In this document: piece by piece, positions 48,194 to 59,621 of the stretch
Layout: each line of letters starts with the position of its first letter
Numbering within the stretch: the first letter of the stretch is position 1
Origin: Plicaturopsis crispa FD-325 SS-3
Lineage: Eukaryota; Basidiomycota; Agaricomycetes; Amylocorticiales; Amylocorticiaceae
NCBI GenBank assembly: GCA_000827205.1
Contig: KN832561.1
Span: forward strand, 877,446-941,445
Direction of reading: 5' to 3'
Length of the DNA stretch: 64,000 nucleotides
Made by a program: the position numbers and the translations under genes
The notes under the pieces: model-generated
Database searches by the model: none
What the model saw: the letters and a program-made list of their open reading frames with translations, nothing else
What the model was told of the DNA's origin: nothing

Positions 48194-48579
48194 GTTGCGT
48201 TCGCACTGGCTCGCACATGTATCATCATTGGACAGTAACGGTTCCTCTTCCATACATACGTATACCACGTAGATTAATATTAGCATAGTAATACCAACAC
48301 GACTTCGCCATGTTAATGCGCCGACATAGGGCAGACCAATCGAAGACAGCAGTAGAGTTTTGTCTCAGGGTGTCTGTTCCCTCAGGCGGTGGTAAGTCGA
48401 TTCCTAACTCGTCCGAGAAGGTCTGCACAGCCGTACTGTGTACTACAAGGGTACTGTGTACTACAAGGGATCAGACGATATAATTCAGCGAAGGATGAGT
48501 GTGAAATGACATACCTGATATATGTTCGACAGCGGTTTTAGTGAATCCCAGAAAGGACTTTGGTACACAGAGGGGCCAT
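48194..48579. other. Convergent 3' region between TAF13 and the RRM gene
   Basis: About 390 bp of A/T-rich sequence between convergent stop codons, with one short direct repeat (GTACTGTGTACTACAAGG twice near 48434-48470). Nothing else was recognised. Confidence 0.5.
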
Positions 48580-49241
48580 CTACTCTTCCATAGCCTCATC
48601 CTCATCCGCATCTGGCTTTTCCGTGGAACGTCCTTGTACGCCTTATGGTATAGGTCCTTTTAGCGCGACAGGAGGAAAAGAATGGCGAAGGGAAACGCAC
48701 CTCCACTTTCGGCCAGTGGCTTAGCATTCTGCTGCAGCCATTCTTCCGACTCCCAAACTGTTCCAGAAAAACGGTCAGCGCCCTCGTTTCTAGGCAGCAG
48801 CATTTTTTGTGCACGTACTGGCGCGGTTACCACCAACTTGACTGGGACCCTTCATGGGCCTTGCCAAATTCACTTTTATGACACGGCCCCGTAGCTCATT
48901 CAGGTCCATATTGTCGATCGCATCTTGGGCGTCTCCGGAGGACGAATATGTGACGAAAGCGAACCCTCGGTGCTTGCCCTCTGAGAAGAGTAAGCAGCCC
49001 AACACGCTCATGAGAGGACAAGACGCATACCTGCTTGCTGCGTTGTGTTCGTTGCAGCCGAGGGTAACTGCACCTCTATTATATCACCTATACAGTTGTG
49101 TTTAGCATGAGTGTTCTCACTCGTGTAAACGGCGGCGGGCTCACCAAATGTCGAGAAACTCTCGTATATGATACTTTCGTCTACTTCTTCACTGATACCA
49201 CCAACAAACACGGTCTTTTTCGCCTTGCTCCCTTCCTCCAT
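48580..49241 (-). CDS. RRM protein related to the N-terminal half of cyclophilin E (PPIE)
   Basis: About five exons give roughly 140 residues. One RRM fills most of the protein: RNP2 is VFVGGI, then [18 protein letters not shown]1 is HRGFAFV, then [25 protein letters not shown]. The short tail [11 protein letters not shown] matches the linker that follows the RRM in animal PPIE, and the protein then ends in an acidic EDEAMEE. There is no cyclophilin domain. PPIE is a spliceosome-associated RNA-binding isomerase; this protein would keep only the RNA-binding part. Two in-frame tiny exons near 48990 and 49100 make exact edges uncertain. Confidence 0.85.
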
Positions 49242-50144
49242 CGTTCAGATAAACGGAAAGCTCGGTGCGCGTGGCCCAAATGTGCTCGAGCACGCGTACG
49301 GTCGACGTCAGAAGCAAGAGGTGCACGAAATGAAACGTCCGTGCACGCGCGTGAACCCTTCACGCCGTTTCCTCAAACAGTGCACCGACTCCCAACCACT
49401 ACAAAAAAATCGTGTGTACCTCGACACCTCTTTTGGACCATTTCACGGCTAATTCACGTATAGCACCATCCTGTCGGCACAGAAGCTACAGGCATGCGCT
49501 CATATACAGCTAGCAGCAGAGCTACCGGGTCCTCGCGTTGTTCACGCGGACTACCTATATCCTAGCGAACTTTCGTGGCGGCCGTCCAGATCGGCGCCAA
49601 TCCCATCTCTGGCAGGTGCGACTTTGCGGTCCTAGCCAGCACTAGGTATATGCCTGAGAATTATCATCCTCGGGGAGCTTCGAGTGCGTGCTGGAGGCAG
49701 CCCTGCAGAGCACTTGCCAGCATCTGTTGACCTGTTCAGGCAGTCATCTCGCTACGGTGATCATCCCGGCTGCTCAGAGCTGCTCGTAGCAAGCGGGGTC
49801 ATTGATATCAGCCCAGATCTTGCTCGTCAAATCGCCGTCGATGCTATTAAAAAGGACCTACGGGTCTCACAGTGCAAACCACACCGATGCCAGATTGTCA
49901 TCGTGCTGTATGTGGCATTCCCCACCGCCCCGAATTTGCCGTCTAAACCTGTCTAATCCACGGTCTTTCCGGGTTAATTTCCAAGATACTACCGTACTTA
50001 GGCTACGTGGCTCCAGACGTGCCATCAAGGATAAGGACATCAGTACCGCTCACGGAGGTTTTTTCTCTTCCGCTGTCCTTAATTACAGGACAAGTAGCTA
50101 TGATCCGCTAAATTCTTCTCCCCCTGCGCTCACTGAAATAGCCC
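49242..50144. other. Divergent intergenic region
   Basis: About 900 bp between the RRM gene and the kinase-like gene. A 90-codon plus-strand frame at 49684-49956 has no recognised motif or supporting splice structure and was not called. No repeats or RNA genes seen. Confidence 0.45.
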
Positions 50145-51343
50145 ATGTCAGGTCAATACGAGTCCGATAGCGACTCGGAAGCGTCATCGTCCTCTTGCAC
50201 ATCGATCGACGACGATGAGGTGAATGGCCGTGCCACACCATGCTGGGCTACTTGCCGCAATATTCTGCATGCCCGGGGATACGCACTGGACACTTGCCGG
50301 GACGTGAAGGAGTTCTACCATCGACATTGGAGTGACCAAGAGCGCGCGCTCGAAGCATCCAGAGCGACTTCCGGATACTACCGTGCTTGCAGCAGTCACG
50401 ATGATAATGCGTTATGCAAAGACGCTGGACTAGTAGGCCCAATGATACTCTTCCAACTGAAAACGCGCTAATTTTACGCAGCCAGACACTCTATTTAGAG
50501 GATCGAGGATACAGGACGGGATGAGGGTTGTGATCAAAGCCGTTCGTCTTCGCAGTCGAGAGCTTGACGTCGTCCGTTTCCTCTCGACACCTCCCATACG
50601 ACATGAGCCCATGAACCACTGCATACGTGGGTCACATTTAACGACCTCCCGGACTACAAACGGAGATATCTAATTTCTCCGCTCTTCAGCCGTCCTGGAT
50701 GTGATAGAAATCCCTGAGGATGATCTCGGAATCATCGTAATGGAGGAATGGTCGGCGCCACTGATGGCAGACACACCCTGCTGCATGCGGCTCTTTCTTG
50801 GGTGCCTACAACAAATCATAGAGGTCTGTCCTCTTTACCGTCAGGTCACTCAGAACTCAATCTCGGACACAACAGCATATCGCGTTCATGCATCAAAACA
50901 TGATTGCACATCTTGACTTATCGCTGGTCAATATTTTGACTGATGGTCAGGGTCATTATGCCACAATCGACTATGAACTGAGTCGCAGGTTTCATGATGC
51001 TCTGGATCCCCGAATACATGGTGGCCGCAGTACGGAAATGCCACCAGAATTTGAGCGGGGAGAATGCTGTGATCCTTTCAAGGTAGATATATGGACGCTT
51101 GCAGTCCTGATCCTTCGTGTCATGAAGGTACAAATATCTGACTACTTCAAAACCTTCCTTGATTCTAACTATCCTGTCATCTAGTTACAAGGGCTTTGCC
51201 TCCCGGAGCTGATACGTCTAACGGGGCCCATGCTCGCTGAGGATGCTAAAACCCGTCCAACCGCTGCGCAGGTCTTGGATGCCTTCAACCGTATCGTCTC
51301 GACGATGCCCAACCTGGAGTCATGCAACAAAACTACGCCGTGA
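50145..51343 (+). CDS. Atypical agaricomycete protein kinase-like protein
   Basis: About five exons and some 330 codons. The N-terminus is Ser/Asp-rich (YESDSDSEASSSS). The kinase fold is reduced but readable: VVIKAVRLR holds the ATP-site lysine, IIVMEEWSAPL is the hinge, HQNMIAHLDLSLVNIL is the catalytic loop (HLD instead of HRD, with Asp and Asn kept), ATIDYELSRRF takes the place of DFG (Asp kept, DYE) and MPPEFERG stands for APE. No typical glycine loop is visible. This resembles the small kinase-like proteins that are abundant in mushroom-forming fungi (the FunK1-like group). Activity is possible because Lys, Asp, Asn and Asp are all present, but it could be a pseudokinase. Confidence 0.75.
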
Positions 51344-51514
51344 CGCATCTACGCAGCAACTTCACCTGCCACACTCGACTTCGCTATGCCCCTTCTGCGC
51401 AACACCAGATACTCCATACCACAATATCATTATTTCTCAGGTCTCAATTCTCAGCTAGGATATACATATGCACGATTATGATAGATACAAGTAATAGTAA
51501 TACAGATATGTCGC

Positions 51515-52811
51515 CTACGATGGATCCCCGACGTGACCGTCTTGTGAGGTATCCATCGCAGTTTGTTCTTCCAGCTTCCGTCGTTTCCGCTGCAAGTAGC
51601 GCTCCTTCGCGCTCTGCACGTCGTCCTGGGTATTGCGCTTCGCGATGATCCTCTGCCGTGCCTCATGATCCAGCCTCTCCTTCTCTGCTGCGAGCCGCTC
51701 CTGTTCTTGTACCATCTGCTGCTGAATTTCCCTCGCCCTCCGCTCATTTATCTCTTTCCGGCTCGCAGCAGTACCCACGGCCCGGTGAACTTGGACCTCC
51801 TCGGAGGGCTCAGTCTTGGACTTCGATGACGATCCCACACCCAGCCGTCGGGTATTCGGGGCGGACAGATTTAGGCCAGCCGAAAGTAACTCGCGTTTAT
51901 CCACGATCTGGTTATCGTCATTAAGCTCGACTTCCTTTCCCTGTTCCTTGGCGATTCGTGCAAGTTCCAGGTCAGATTTCGGGGCAAGGTCGGGTGGTTT
52001 AGTTATAGTGAGATTTGGCATCGGACCTTGTGGACCAATTGTAACCTTCGGCTGTGATGTCGATGCCGCAGCCGCAACGGCCTCTTCGTGTTTCTTTTCC
52101 GACTCGTCGAGGAGTTTCTTGTAGAAATGGGCCATTCCCGTCGACGCGCCGCCTTTCTTTTGCCTTTCCGCCGCTGAGAGGTTGAGTCCGTGAATGGGCC
52201 TATCCAGATGGAATTACGCTGCAACGTACCTTCCCTGGCCTTTTCCTCCGCCTCAGCTTTCCGAACCTCAGCCATTTGGTCCTTGTAAGCTTGAGTCACG
52301 AAGGCATCCTTGTCCGCGAACTCATCCCCTTCGGCCTCCCGTTCTCGTTGAATCATCTTCTCCTCCGCACGTATATAATCCAGTCGCCGTGTTGCTGCCG
52401 AGTTCAGCAGAGCACCTATATGCTTGGGCTACAAAACAACAAATGCATGGTGAGTTTGAATGCATGAAGATCATACAGCACGCATACCTTGCGTTCCTTC
52501 GCGTCTATCTCTTTCGCCTCCTTCTGCCGCAGCTTAGACTCCTGCATCTTGTCCCACACCTCATCGTACTCATAGACGGTCTGATCCACCTTCTTTTCCT
52601 CCTCCATCCGCTTCTTCATCGCCTTTGACATTACGGCATTCTGAGCAACCAGTTTCTTGTTTGCCCCCGCCGCCTTGAGGTCAGTGGAAGTAGGTGCAGC
52701 GTCAACGGGCTCATCGTCGTCAAGAGAAGAGAATACAGCAGATTTCTTGAGCGGCGGAGCTGTACCAACCGCCTTTGTGTTATTCTTTGGCAAAGCAAAG
52801 GAGAGTTTCAT
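51515..52811 (-). CDS. Nuclear speckle splicing regulator NSRP1 homolog (DUF2040)
   Basis: Minus-strand gene of about four exons and 390-400 codons. It begins MKLSFALPKNNTKAVG and FSSLDDDEP, continues through a long charged helix (VYEYDEVWDKMQESKLRQ, KPKHIGALLNSAATRRLDY, EEKMIQREREAEGDEFADK, FVTQAYKDQM), and ends in a second Arg/Glu-rich coiled coil (EIQQQMVQEQERLAAEKERL). The middle part is Pro/Ser-rich. This is the NSRP1/CCDC55 family, which binds RNA and affects alternative splicing in animals; the fungal role is unproven. Its start is only 151 bp from that of MTR3 on the other strand, so a shared promoter is likely. Confidence 0.85.
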
Positions 52812-52962
52812 GGTTTGACCCAGTAGTGAGCGAAAGCAGCTTGCCAGAATAATTCTGAAGCGCGTCAAGAAGGCCACGTGGAGTGTGGCGGAGACTCGGC
52901 GCGGGGCCTTTACACGCTCTACCATAACCTGCATACTATTTTTTCTGGGGCGTCCTACAGCG

Positions 52963-54023
52963 ATGCAAAGCAACTTCGACAGGCGACGCATAAACGGGCC
53001 AGAGGAGAGCTCACCTCCAATTTATCGACTTGAAGAAGAGAATGAAGCGCGTTGGAAACCAGGAAAATCGCGCAGTGGTCGGGCACCTGCAGATATACGA
53101 CCTATATGTGCGGTTAAAGCCAATCCATCATGTTCTTCGTTGACCTTCGTATCGCTCTGGTACTATAGTCCTACAGCCAGGGTTAATAAACCAGGCGAAT
53201 GGATCTGCTTACATTGAAACTGAGCGGACGAAAATTGCTTGCGCAGTGTACGTTGTACCACAATTCTGTACGCGAATTCGCTAACACTCGCGTCGTTTTC
53301 TCCGTAGGTATGGACCCAGACAGTCCAAAAACACGGCATACAGCGAGAAAGGCCGATTAAATGTTGAAGTGAAATTCACCCCATTCTCATGCAATCGAAG
53401 ACGAGCACCCATGCGGGTACGTTTTTTCGTCGCGCCGCCAAGTGTATCGTGTCCTAACGCGCGCATTTTGAAAGGACGCGGAAGATAGATCCATTGGAAT
53501 GGCGATACATCAAGCCCTCGTGTCCTCCGTACAGCTGGAGTTACTGCCCAAGTCTACGATTGATGTCTTCGTAACGATTATTGAAACCGACGGTCTAGAA
53601 GGCTGCATGGCCGCTGGCTCAATTGCTGCTAGCACTGCGTTGGCAGATGCTGGTATCGAAATGATAGGGCTGGTCATGGCATGCGCCGCGGTGAGGAGCC
53701 TCGGTTCTCCGCAGAATAATCCAGCTGACCATTCTTTAGTCCGTCGTTGGTACAGAGATATGGTTAGATCCTACAGAAGAAGAGGCCCGTGCGTCTACAG
53801 GGAGCTTGGTCCTTGCTTGCATGCCGGCCTTGGGAACCGTGACAAGTGTCTGGCAGTCAGGACAAATGAGACCCGAGGAGGCTATTCAGGTAAGTTTTGG
53901 TATACCGCTACGGTATGATTGACTAATCTATTCCCTCAGTGCATGGAGCAATGTCAAGAACGGTGTACGGACGTCCATTCTATAGTCGCGCAAGCCCTTT
54001 TGGAAAGCGGCCCAGCGCCTTGA
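52963..54023 (+). CDS. MTR3: Exosome core subunit MTR3 (RNase PH-like)
   Basis: About six exons. Frame-consistent splicing gives FDRRRINGPEESSPPIYR, GRAPADIRPIC, then QANGSAYIETERTKIACAVYGPRQSKN, GRLNVEVKFTPFSCNRRR, DRSIGMAIHQALVSSV, TIDVFVTIIETDGLEGC and ASTALADAGIEMIGLVMAC. The end reads GSLVLACMPALGTVTSVWQS and ALLESGPAP. This order is that of the RNase PH fold in Mtr3/EXOSC6, one of six subunits of the catalytically inert exosome ring that feeds RNA to Rrp44. The ATG at 52963 follows the divergent NSRP1 start by 151 bp. The frame that runs on past the first donor is an intron read-through. Confidence 0.88.
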
Positions 54024-54440
54024 CCATCTTCGCCATGAATGATCGCAAGTGTATTATGTTCGCCTTTGAATGAGTGAGTGTTAACGGTGACTCCTGCACA
54101 ATCTCCAAATCACTCCCCTTGTTGAGTACCGTTGACACATCCCCCAAGTACTGGCTCGTCTATTCTCTTGTATTTGTATGCTCAGACCGCGTTCTCAACA
54201 TATTTAAGTTCTCAATATTCTAACATCCATCGGTGTGGACTATAATTTCGAGGTCCACGCTGGATCCATACAAGTAAACACGTACAAATGCTGCTTCGAC
54301 GCGATCGAGCGCCGTGTCGCTGCACCGTACCCTACCGTACCGTCCTGCACCTACCGTACGACATTTCACGACATCCTGCACAATTTCTGTTATAGCTTGC
54401 TAACGTCTGGACCGGCACGTCTTGCAAAACCTCGTTTTCT
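54024..54440. other. Promoter region of the permease gene
   Basis: About 415 bp between the MTR3 stop and the permease ATG. A short imperfect repeat of CTACCGTAC type lies near 54325-54360. No further feature recognised. Confidence 0.45.
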
Positions 54441-56977
54441 ATGACCGTCTCATCGCCGGAAGGGTCCTATGTCGCTCTCAAATCACCAGGTGCACGCGAG
54501 CGCATATCCTCTCCTACTCCGTCATTGCACCTTTCGCATGGATCGGAGGACTCGTTACGCGCCCTGGAGCTCGCGGACGGCCCGATGACAGCAGAGTCGT
54601 CCAGGACCCCTCGCAGCCGTGCCTATTCCGTCTCCTTTGACTTCCAGCGAGATCTACTGCCGCTAAGTGCAAGCTTGAGCGAGCCGGATAACATGCACGG
54701 GGAAGGTGGAGAGAAGAATATAAATTTGGTGAATGGTGAGTAGCTATATGTCTACGTGCACTGGCGACTGGGTTGTAAACGGAGGCAGGAAGGTATCGCA
54801 CTTGTGGTGGGACTACAGGTGAATCAAGTTCGTGTGGACAAGTTGGGTTGCTGACCATCCTTCATAACGTGCTAGATTGGTTCTGGAATATTGTAAGGCC
54901 TACATGTGTTGGCATAGCGGAAACGGCTCACCTGACGCGTCCAGCTCATCTCCGGGCGTAGTCGTCGCGAACACAAATAGCGTCGGCGCCAGCCTCATAG
55001 TGTGGCTCGTGTCCGGTCTTCTGGGGTGGACGGGTGCCAGCAGTTTCGCCGAACTGGGGTCCGCCATACCACTGAATGGTGGTGCGCAGGCATATCTTGC
55101 CTATTCGTATGGACCGCTGGTCTCGTATCTATTCGCCTGGACCGCAATATCAGCGCTAAAGCCAGGTAAACACTATTTGGCTCTCATCGCCTATATAGAG
55201 CGGCAATTTGATTATTTCTTTGATCGAAAGGTGGAAACGCGGTGATCAGCCTCATCTTTGCAGAGTACTCGAACCGTATATTCTTTCACAGCACTCGCGC
55301 AGAGGTATCGCCGGATGACATCCCCCAATGGGCCATCAAACTTACTGCTGTTGGAGCAGTCGTGGTGGTGTCTACTTTGTGCGTCGCGTCGCGCAATTTA
55401 GGCACCCGCGCAGCAGTCGTTTTCACGACCGTAAAGGTGACAGCTCATGCGATTCTCCTGAAAGGCTTGTACTCAATTGAGACTTCTAGATTGTCGCCTT
55501 AGTATGTACTTTGTACATTTTGACAGCGGCGTAATTGAGCATGCCACTAGATATCTATCACGATCCTGGGTCTTGTGCAACTAGCGCGTGGAAAGGCGTC
55601 CACATCTCTTCGGGAACCGTTGTTCCAGGATTCGAGCATGAGCCCGTCCGCATACTCACTCGCACTTTATTCCGGCCTATGGGCATTTGACGGGTGGGAT
55701 CAAGCCAACTACGTTGGCGGCGAAATCAAGAACCCGGAAAAGAACATCCCCAGAGCCATCCATTCGAGCATGGTTATTGTGATCGTGAGTTGCTTTTCCC
55801 TTTCCCCAGCTCTTGGAGATACTTACCGGCGAGCTGTCAGATACTCTTTCTTCTGGCTAATCTATCATATTTTGTTGTCTTGGACAAGGTCTGTCCCCCC
55901 ATTGATTGCGATGGATAGGTTTGTTAACGATTTCCAATAACTTAAGGCTACGGTAGGACTCTCTAATACCGTCGCAATGGACTTTGGCCGTGCTCTTTTT
56001 GGGCCAGCTGGCGGAACCATATTCGCATTCATGGTCGCCTTCTCCTGTTTTGGAGCACTCAACGGTGAGTCTCGTGTTCACCTATATCCTCAAGATACCT
56101 AAATCGTATCTGCGCTAGGGTCATTCTTCACATCCTCCCGGCTCATATACGCCGCCGGCCGTGAACGCTATCTTCCTGCTATGTTCGGGCGCCTACACTC
56201 CACGCGGAAGACACCTCTGAACGCGACCCTCCTGCAAGCTGCATTAACGATCATGTTCATCGTGATTGGCGGTGGTTTCCGATCCCTTATCAATTTCTCT
56301 GTGGTTGCTTCTTGGGCTTTCTATTTTCTGACGGTGTGTTCGTTTGCCTCATGTATGGTATGGTACGCTGACGGTGACGGTGCCGCTTCGCAGGTATTAG
56401 GGTTGATAATTTTGCGCATTAAAGAACCGTTATTAGAAAGGTGAGTGGCTGCCATTCCGTTATGGTTGGGTATCTTACAGAGAGTATTTAGACCGTACAA
56501 GACTTGGATAATAACACCATTAACATTTTGTGGCGTGAGTGTTGTACCTCTGCCCAGTCAATCTCATATTTACACGGTTCTCGATAGGTGGCACTGTTCT
56601 TACTGTGCATGCCTATCATCGCTGCACCTCTCGAAGCGATAGCCGTGCTGGGTGAGTCCGCAGGTTCACCCATACCTATGACGACGCCTCACACAGGACT
56701 CAAACAGGCTTTGTCCTCGCCGGAATTCCTGTGTACTATTTCACCAACCGGAATGAAAGTACAGAACTGCCGCGCTTCCTCGGTACGCTAATCCCCATTT
56801 CCCTCTCGGCCTCCGTTGTCTCATCAGAGCGCCTTTATATATCCAGGATTCTTCGCGACCGCTTGGGCCAAGCTGCGCGGGCGTCCTGCCGCTGGCAGCG
56901 GTTGGGAGGCCGTCGCCACCGAAGGCGACGAGGGCGTCGAGATGATCGAAGGACGGGGCCACGCGCCCATACGGTGA
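54441..56977 (+). CDS. LAT-type amino-acid permease (APC superfamily)
   Basis: A gene of about ten exons. A cytosolic Ser/Pro-rich N-terminus (MTVSSPEGSYVALKSPG) leads to the first transmembrane helix with GIALVVGLQIGSGIFSSPG, whose GSGIF is the substrate-site bend of the APC fold. Later helices include SLIVWLVSGLLGWTGASSFAE, FAWTAISALKPGSSAIISL, YSGLWAFDGWDQANYVGGE, ILFLLANLSYFVVLDK and FMVAFSCFGALNGSFF. The C-terminus ends EGRGHAPIR. The pattern fits the LAT/y+LAT branch (large neutral or cationic amino acids) more than yeast general permeases. The specific substrate cannot be told. All twelve helices seem present and the frame is intact when spliced. Confidence 0.85.
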
Positions 56978-57356
56978 TAGTATCTCTCGTCGCATGTATC
57001 GATGGACTCATATGGAGCAACTGTCGACTTTGTACAGCACCTTGCAGCCACCGCAGACGATTTTAGACGACGAGATATCAACGGAATCAGTCCGTGTAAA
57101 TGCCTCTGGCTCGGTTGCCCGGGAGACTGTTCTCTGTTCTCCTGCGTTTTGCTTCCGCAACTTCCATCGCCAACACTTCCGGGATCTCTCCGTTGTACCT
57201 GGCAGCAGATGCCGCTTACTTACTTGCCAGGACTGTACAGTGTAAGCAGCCTGAAGCTTTCGAAAGCAACGGTATCGGGCTGCCTGTGGCGACCGGCGTA
57301 CCCAGGGTGATTATCAAGCGCGGAAACAGCCGGACTTTTTATACATGAGCACGCCA

Positions 57357-57364
57357 TATATAAA
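57357..57364 (+). promoter_or_regulatory. TATA box of ATX1
   Basis: TATATAAA lies about 170 bp upstream of the ATX1 start codon and is followed by a C/T-rich leader. The interval 56978-57534 otherwise holds only the permease 3' region and this promoter; sequence resembling the leader recurs upstream of the broken ATX1 copy near 58420-58560. Confidence 0.5.
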
Positions 57365-57534
57365 GCGCTCAGGCCCGTGCACAGCGTAGCTCACCAATAC
57401 ACCTCTTGCTCGCTGCCTCGTTCACTTTGCTATCACACTTCCAGGTTCGTAGAGTCGTTGGTTTACAGTGATATCTAGCTGAGTTGTGCACCCCAGATTC
57501 CCTTCATAGAACTCCCATTTGATCTATAAACGCA

Positions 57535-57978
57535 ATGGTGAGTGTCTGAGTAATCACTTACGATGTCTACGCCGAAATTGAATGAGGTCCACAGGCTGAG
57601 CACCAGTACAAATTCGACGTCAAGGTACTGCCTGACGGATACTGGGATAGCGCGCGTAACTGACAAGACACACTGATTGTAGATGACCTGCGGTGGCTGC
57701 TCCGGCGCCGTCGACCGCGTCCTGAAGAAGACCGAGGGTGAGTGATCCGATACCAGTTGTCGTGTGTGGCTTACTGATATCTGTTACAGGTGTTACCTCG
57801 TACGACATCAGCCTCGAGAAGCAGGAGGTTCTGGTCAACGGCACCATCGCATACGATGACCTGCTCGCAAAGATCAAGAAGACGGGCAAGGAGGTGCGCA
57901 ATGTCCCATCGTGCATCTTGTTCTTCGCTGATATCTGCGTCGGTCGTACAGGTCCGCTCGGGTCAAACCCTGGCTTGA
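57535..57978 (+). CDS. ATX1: Copper chaperone ATX1
   Basis: Five exons (57535-57537, 57595-57624, 57683-57737, 57790-57893, 57952-57978) encode 72 residues, the usual size. The first coding exon is only the ATG, directly followed by GTGAGT. The protein reads MAEHQYKFDVKMTCGGCSG, with the copper-binding MTCGGC at residues 12-17 (C14 and C17). It continues AVDRVLKKTEGVTSYDISLE, QEVLVNGTIAYDDL and the lysine-rich C-terminal helix IKKTGKEV. ATX1 carries Cu(I) in the cytosol to the Golgi P-type ATPase Ccc2, which loads multicopper oxidases such as Fet3. A broken copy lies 1 kb downstream. A ferric reductase follows. Confidence 0.95.
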
Positions 57979-58567
57979 TTGCGGGGAAGAAGATCTGGCT
58001 TCAGGTTGTACAGTTATTGTAATCATACCCTACGGATGAATATACTTCAGGTTCAGAAGGAGGGGCATGCGCGCCGAACTTCAGCGTCGAGCATCAAGCA
58101 CAGGGTACCAATACGTACTGTGAGTATGTGACCTGTATACTAAACTCTAGCGGTACTCAGTACGTTTGCGAATGAGCGAGCCTGGGGACGGCGACTACGT
58201 GGAAGTAGACACGCGCGATGACTTCCTCAAGTTCAACGACTCAAATCTGTTTCTGCGCCTCCCTCGGTGTTCTCATTTTGTCCAACTTGTCAAGCACTGA
58301 ATCGATGCCGCCACGGAAAGGAACGAAATCCACCAAAGGATCGCAACAAATACTCTCACAGGTTTCTTTTCATCGTCCCTAGCAGCGGAAAGCAAAGGCA
58401 CGTCCAAAAAGCTCACCAATACCGTGACACCTCTTGTTAGCTGCCTTTGCTGCCACCTTTGCTTTCAAACGTTCAGGTATGTCGAGTCGCTGGTCTGCAG
58501 CGGTATCTCCTTGATATACGCACTCCAGATTTCCTCTATACTCTATCTCCCATCTTCATTCAAAGGA
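57979..58567. other. Duplicated leader region upstream of the ATX1 pseudogene
   Basis: About 590 bp. The right part (about 58420-58567) resembles the ATX1 leader at 57395-57534, including GCTCACCAATAC and ACACCTCTTG, so the duplication covered the promoter-proximal region as well as the gene. The left part shows nothing recognisable. Confidence 0.55.
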
Positions 58568-59010
58568 ATAGTGAGTGTGTGAGTGATCATTTGGAATATC
58601 TTCGCCGACAAAAAACTGAACGGTGTCCACAGGCTGAGCGCCAGTACAAATTCGCCGTCAAGGTGCTGTTTGACGGACGACAGAGCGCTCAACTGACGAG
58701 GCATGCATGCTGTGACGTAGATGACCTGTGGTGGAGGCTCTCGCTTGGCTCTGGCGCAGTCGACCGCATCCTGAAGAAGACCGAGGATGAGTGATACGAT
58801 AACAGGCGTCCCGTATGTGGCTTGCTGCTATCTGTGGCAGGTGTTACTTCCTACGATACTGGCCCCTGCCTCGAGAAGCAGGAGGTTCTGGTTAACGGCA
58901 CTATCGAGAAGACGGCAAGGAGGTGCGCCAAATTTCAGCATCCATTTTGTTCTTTGCTCATATATGTGCCCCTACTACAGGTCCGCTCCGGCGAAACCAT
59001 GTCTTGGTCG
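58568..59010 (+). pseudogene. Broken tandem copy of ATX1
   Basis: The stretch is collinear with the exons and introns of ATX1 about 1,033 bp upstream. It keeps GCTGAGCGCCAGTACAAATT, ATGACCTGTGGTGG, CTGAAGAAGACCGAGG, GAGAAGCAGGAGGTTCTGGT and the last-exon GTCCGCTC. The start codon has become ATA, the second copper-binding cysteine is lost in the MTCGGC region, about 11 bases are inserted in exon 3, and some 20-30 bases are missing from exon 4. It cannot encode a chaperone. Confidence 0.85.
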
Positions 59011-59621
59011 CGATGCAAAGGATCTATATATTGTACATAGTCTGTACTGTGCACAGACGTTGGTGTAATTATATGTCCCCTATAGCTACGAATTCAATTG
59101 AGGACTCGGGATTTGGGAACCGTTGAGGTTCAACATATCGTGAACACATTGTGTGCTCTGCAAATGCTTCCCTGTCAGTCCCTACACCGGGCCTATAGGT
59201 CCCTACACTCCAATTTGGCATTGCACAGGCCATATAGTGCCCCGACAGAATGGAGACTTTTCTCATCTCGGATGCCGATCAATCTCGTGGATGCCAGCCT
59301 ACTTTGGAGCTTTTCGTCTTGCCATCGACGATCGTTGACTCGAGGACAGTTTCTCCGGACAGTCTCTACAGATAGGTTCTACAGCGAGCAGACGACCTCT
59401 TGACGACGTACCACCAAGTACGGGAAATATTTCTCAAGGTCAAGAGAGCGGTCGAGTCCAGTCTCGGCTGCCGACACTCGGTAGAACCCTCGAATTCTCC
59501 CCCTCAGCGTGCGCAGTCTCCTTTTGACCAAGGTCGTTTCCTTTTGCTATGAAGCTTTGAAGTCTTCGTTGTCAACACCTAGCGCTCTCGCGACCCCGAT
59601 ACCTGCAGCTCTGCGCAAATC
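59011..59621. other. Promoter region of the ferric reductase
   Basis: About 610 bp between the ATX1 pseudogene and the reductase ATG. Short open frames lack conserved features. No obvious iron-factor (GATA-type) cluster was evident by eye. Confidence 0.4.

Noticed and set aside
49684-49956. 90-codon plus-strand ORF
   Set aside because: No conserved sequence, no start context or splicing support, and lies in a divergent promoter region.
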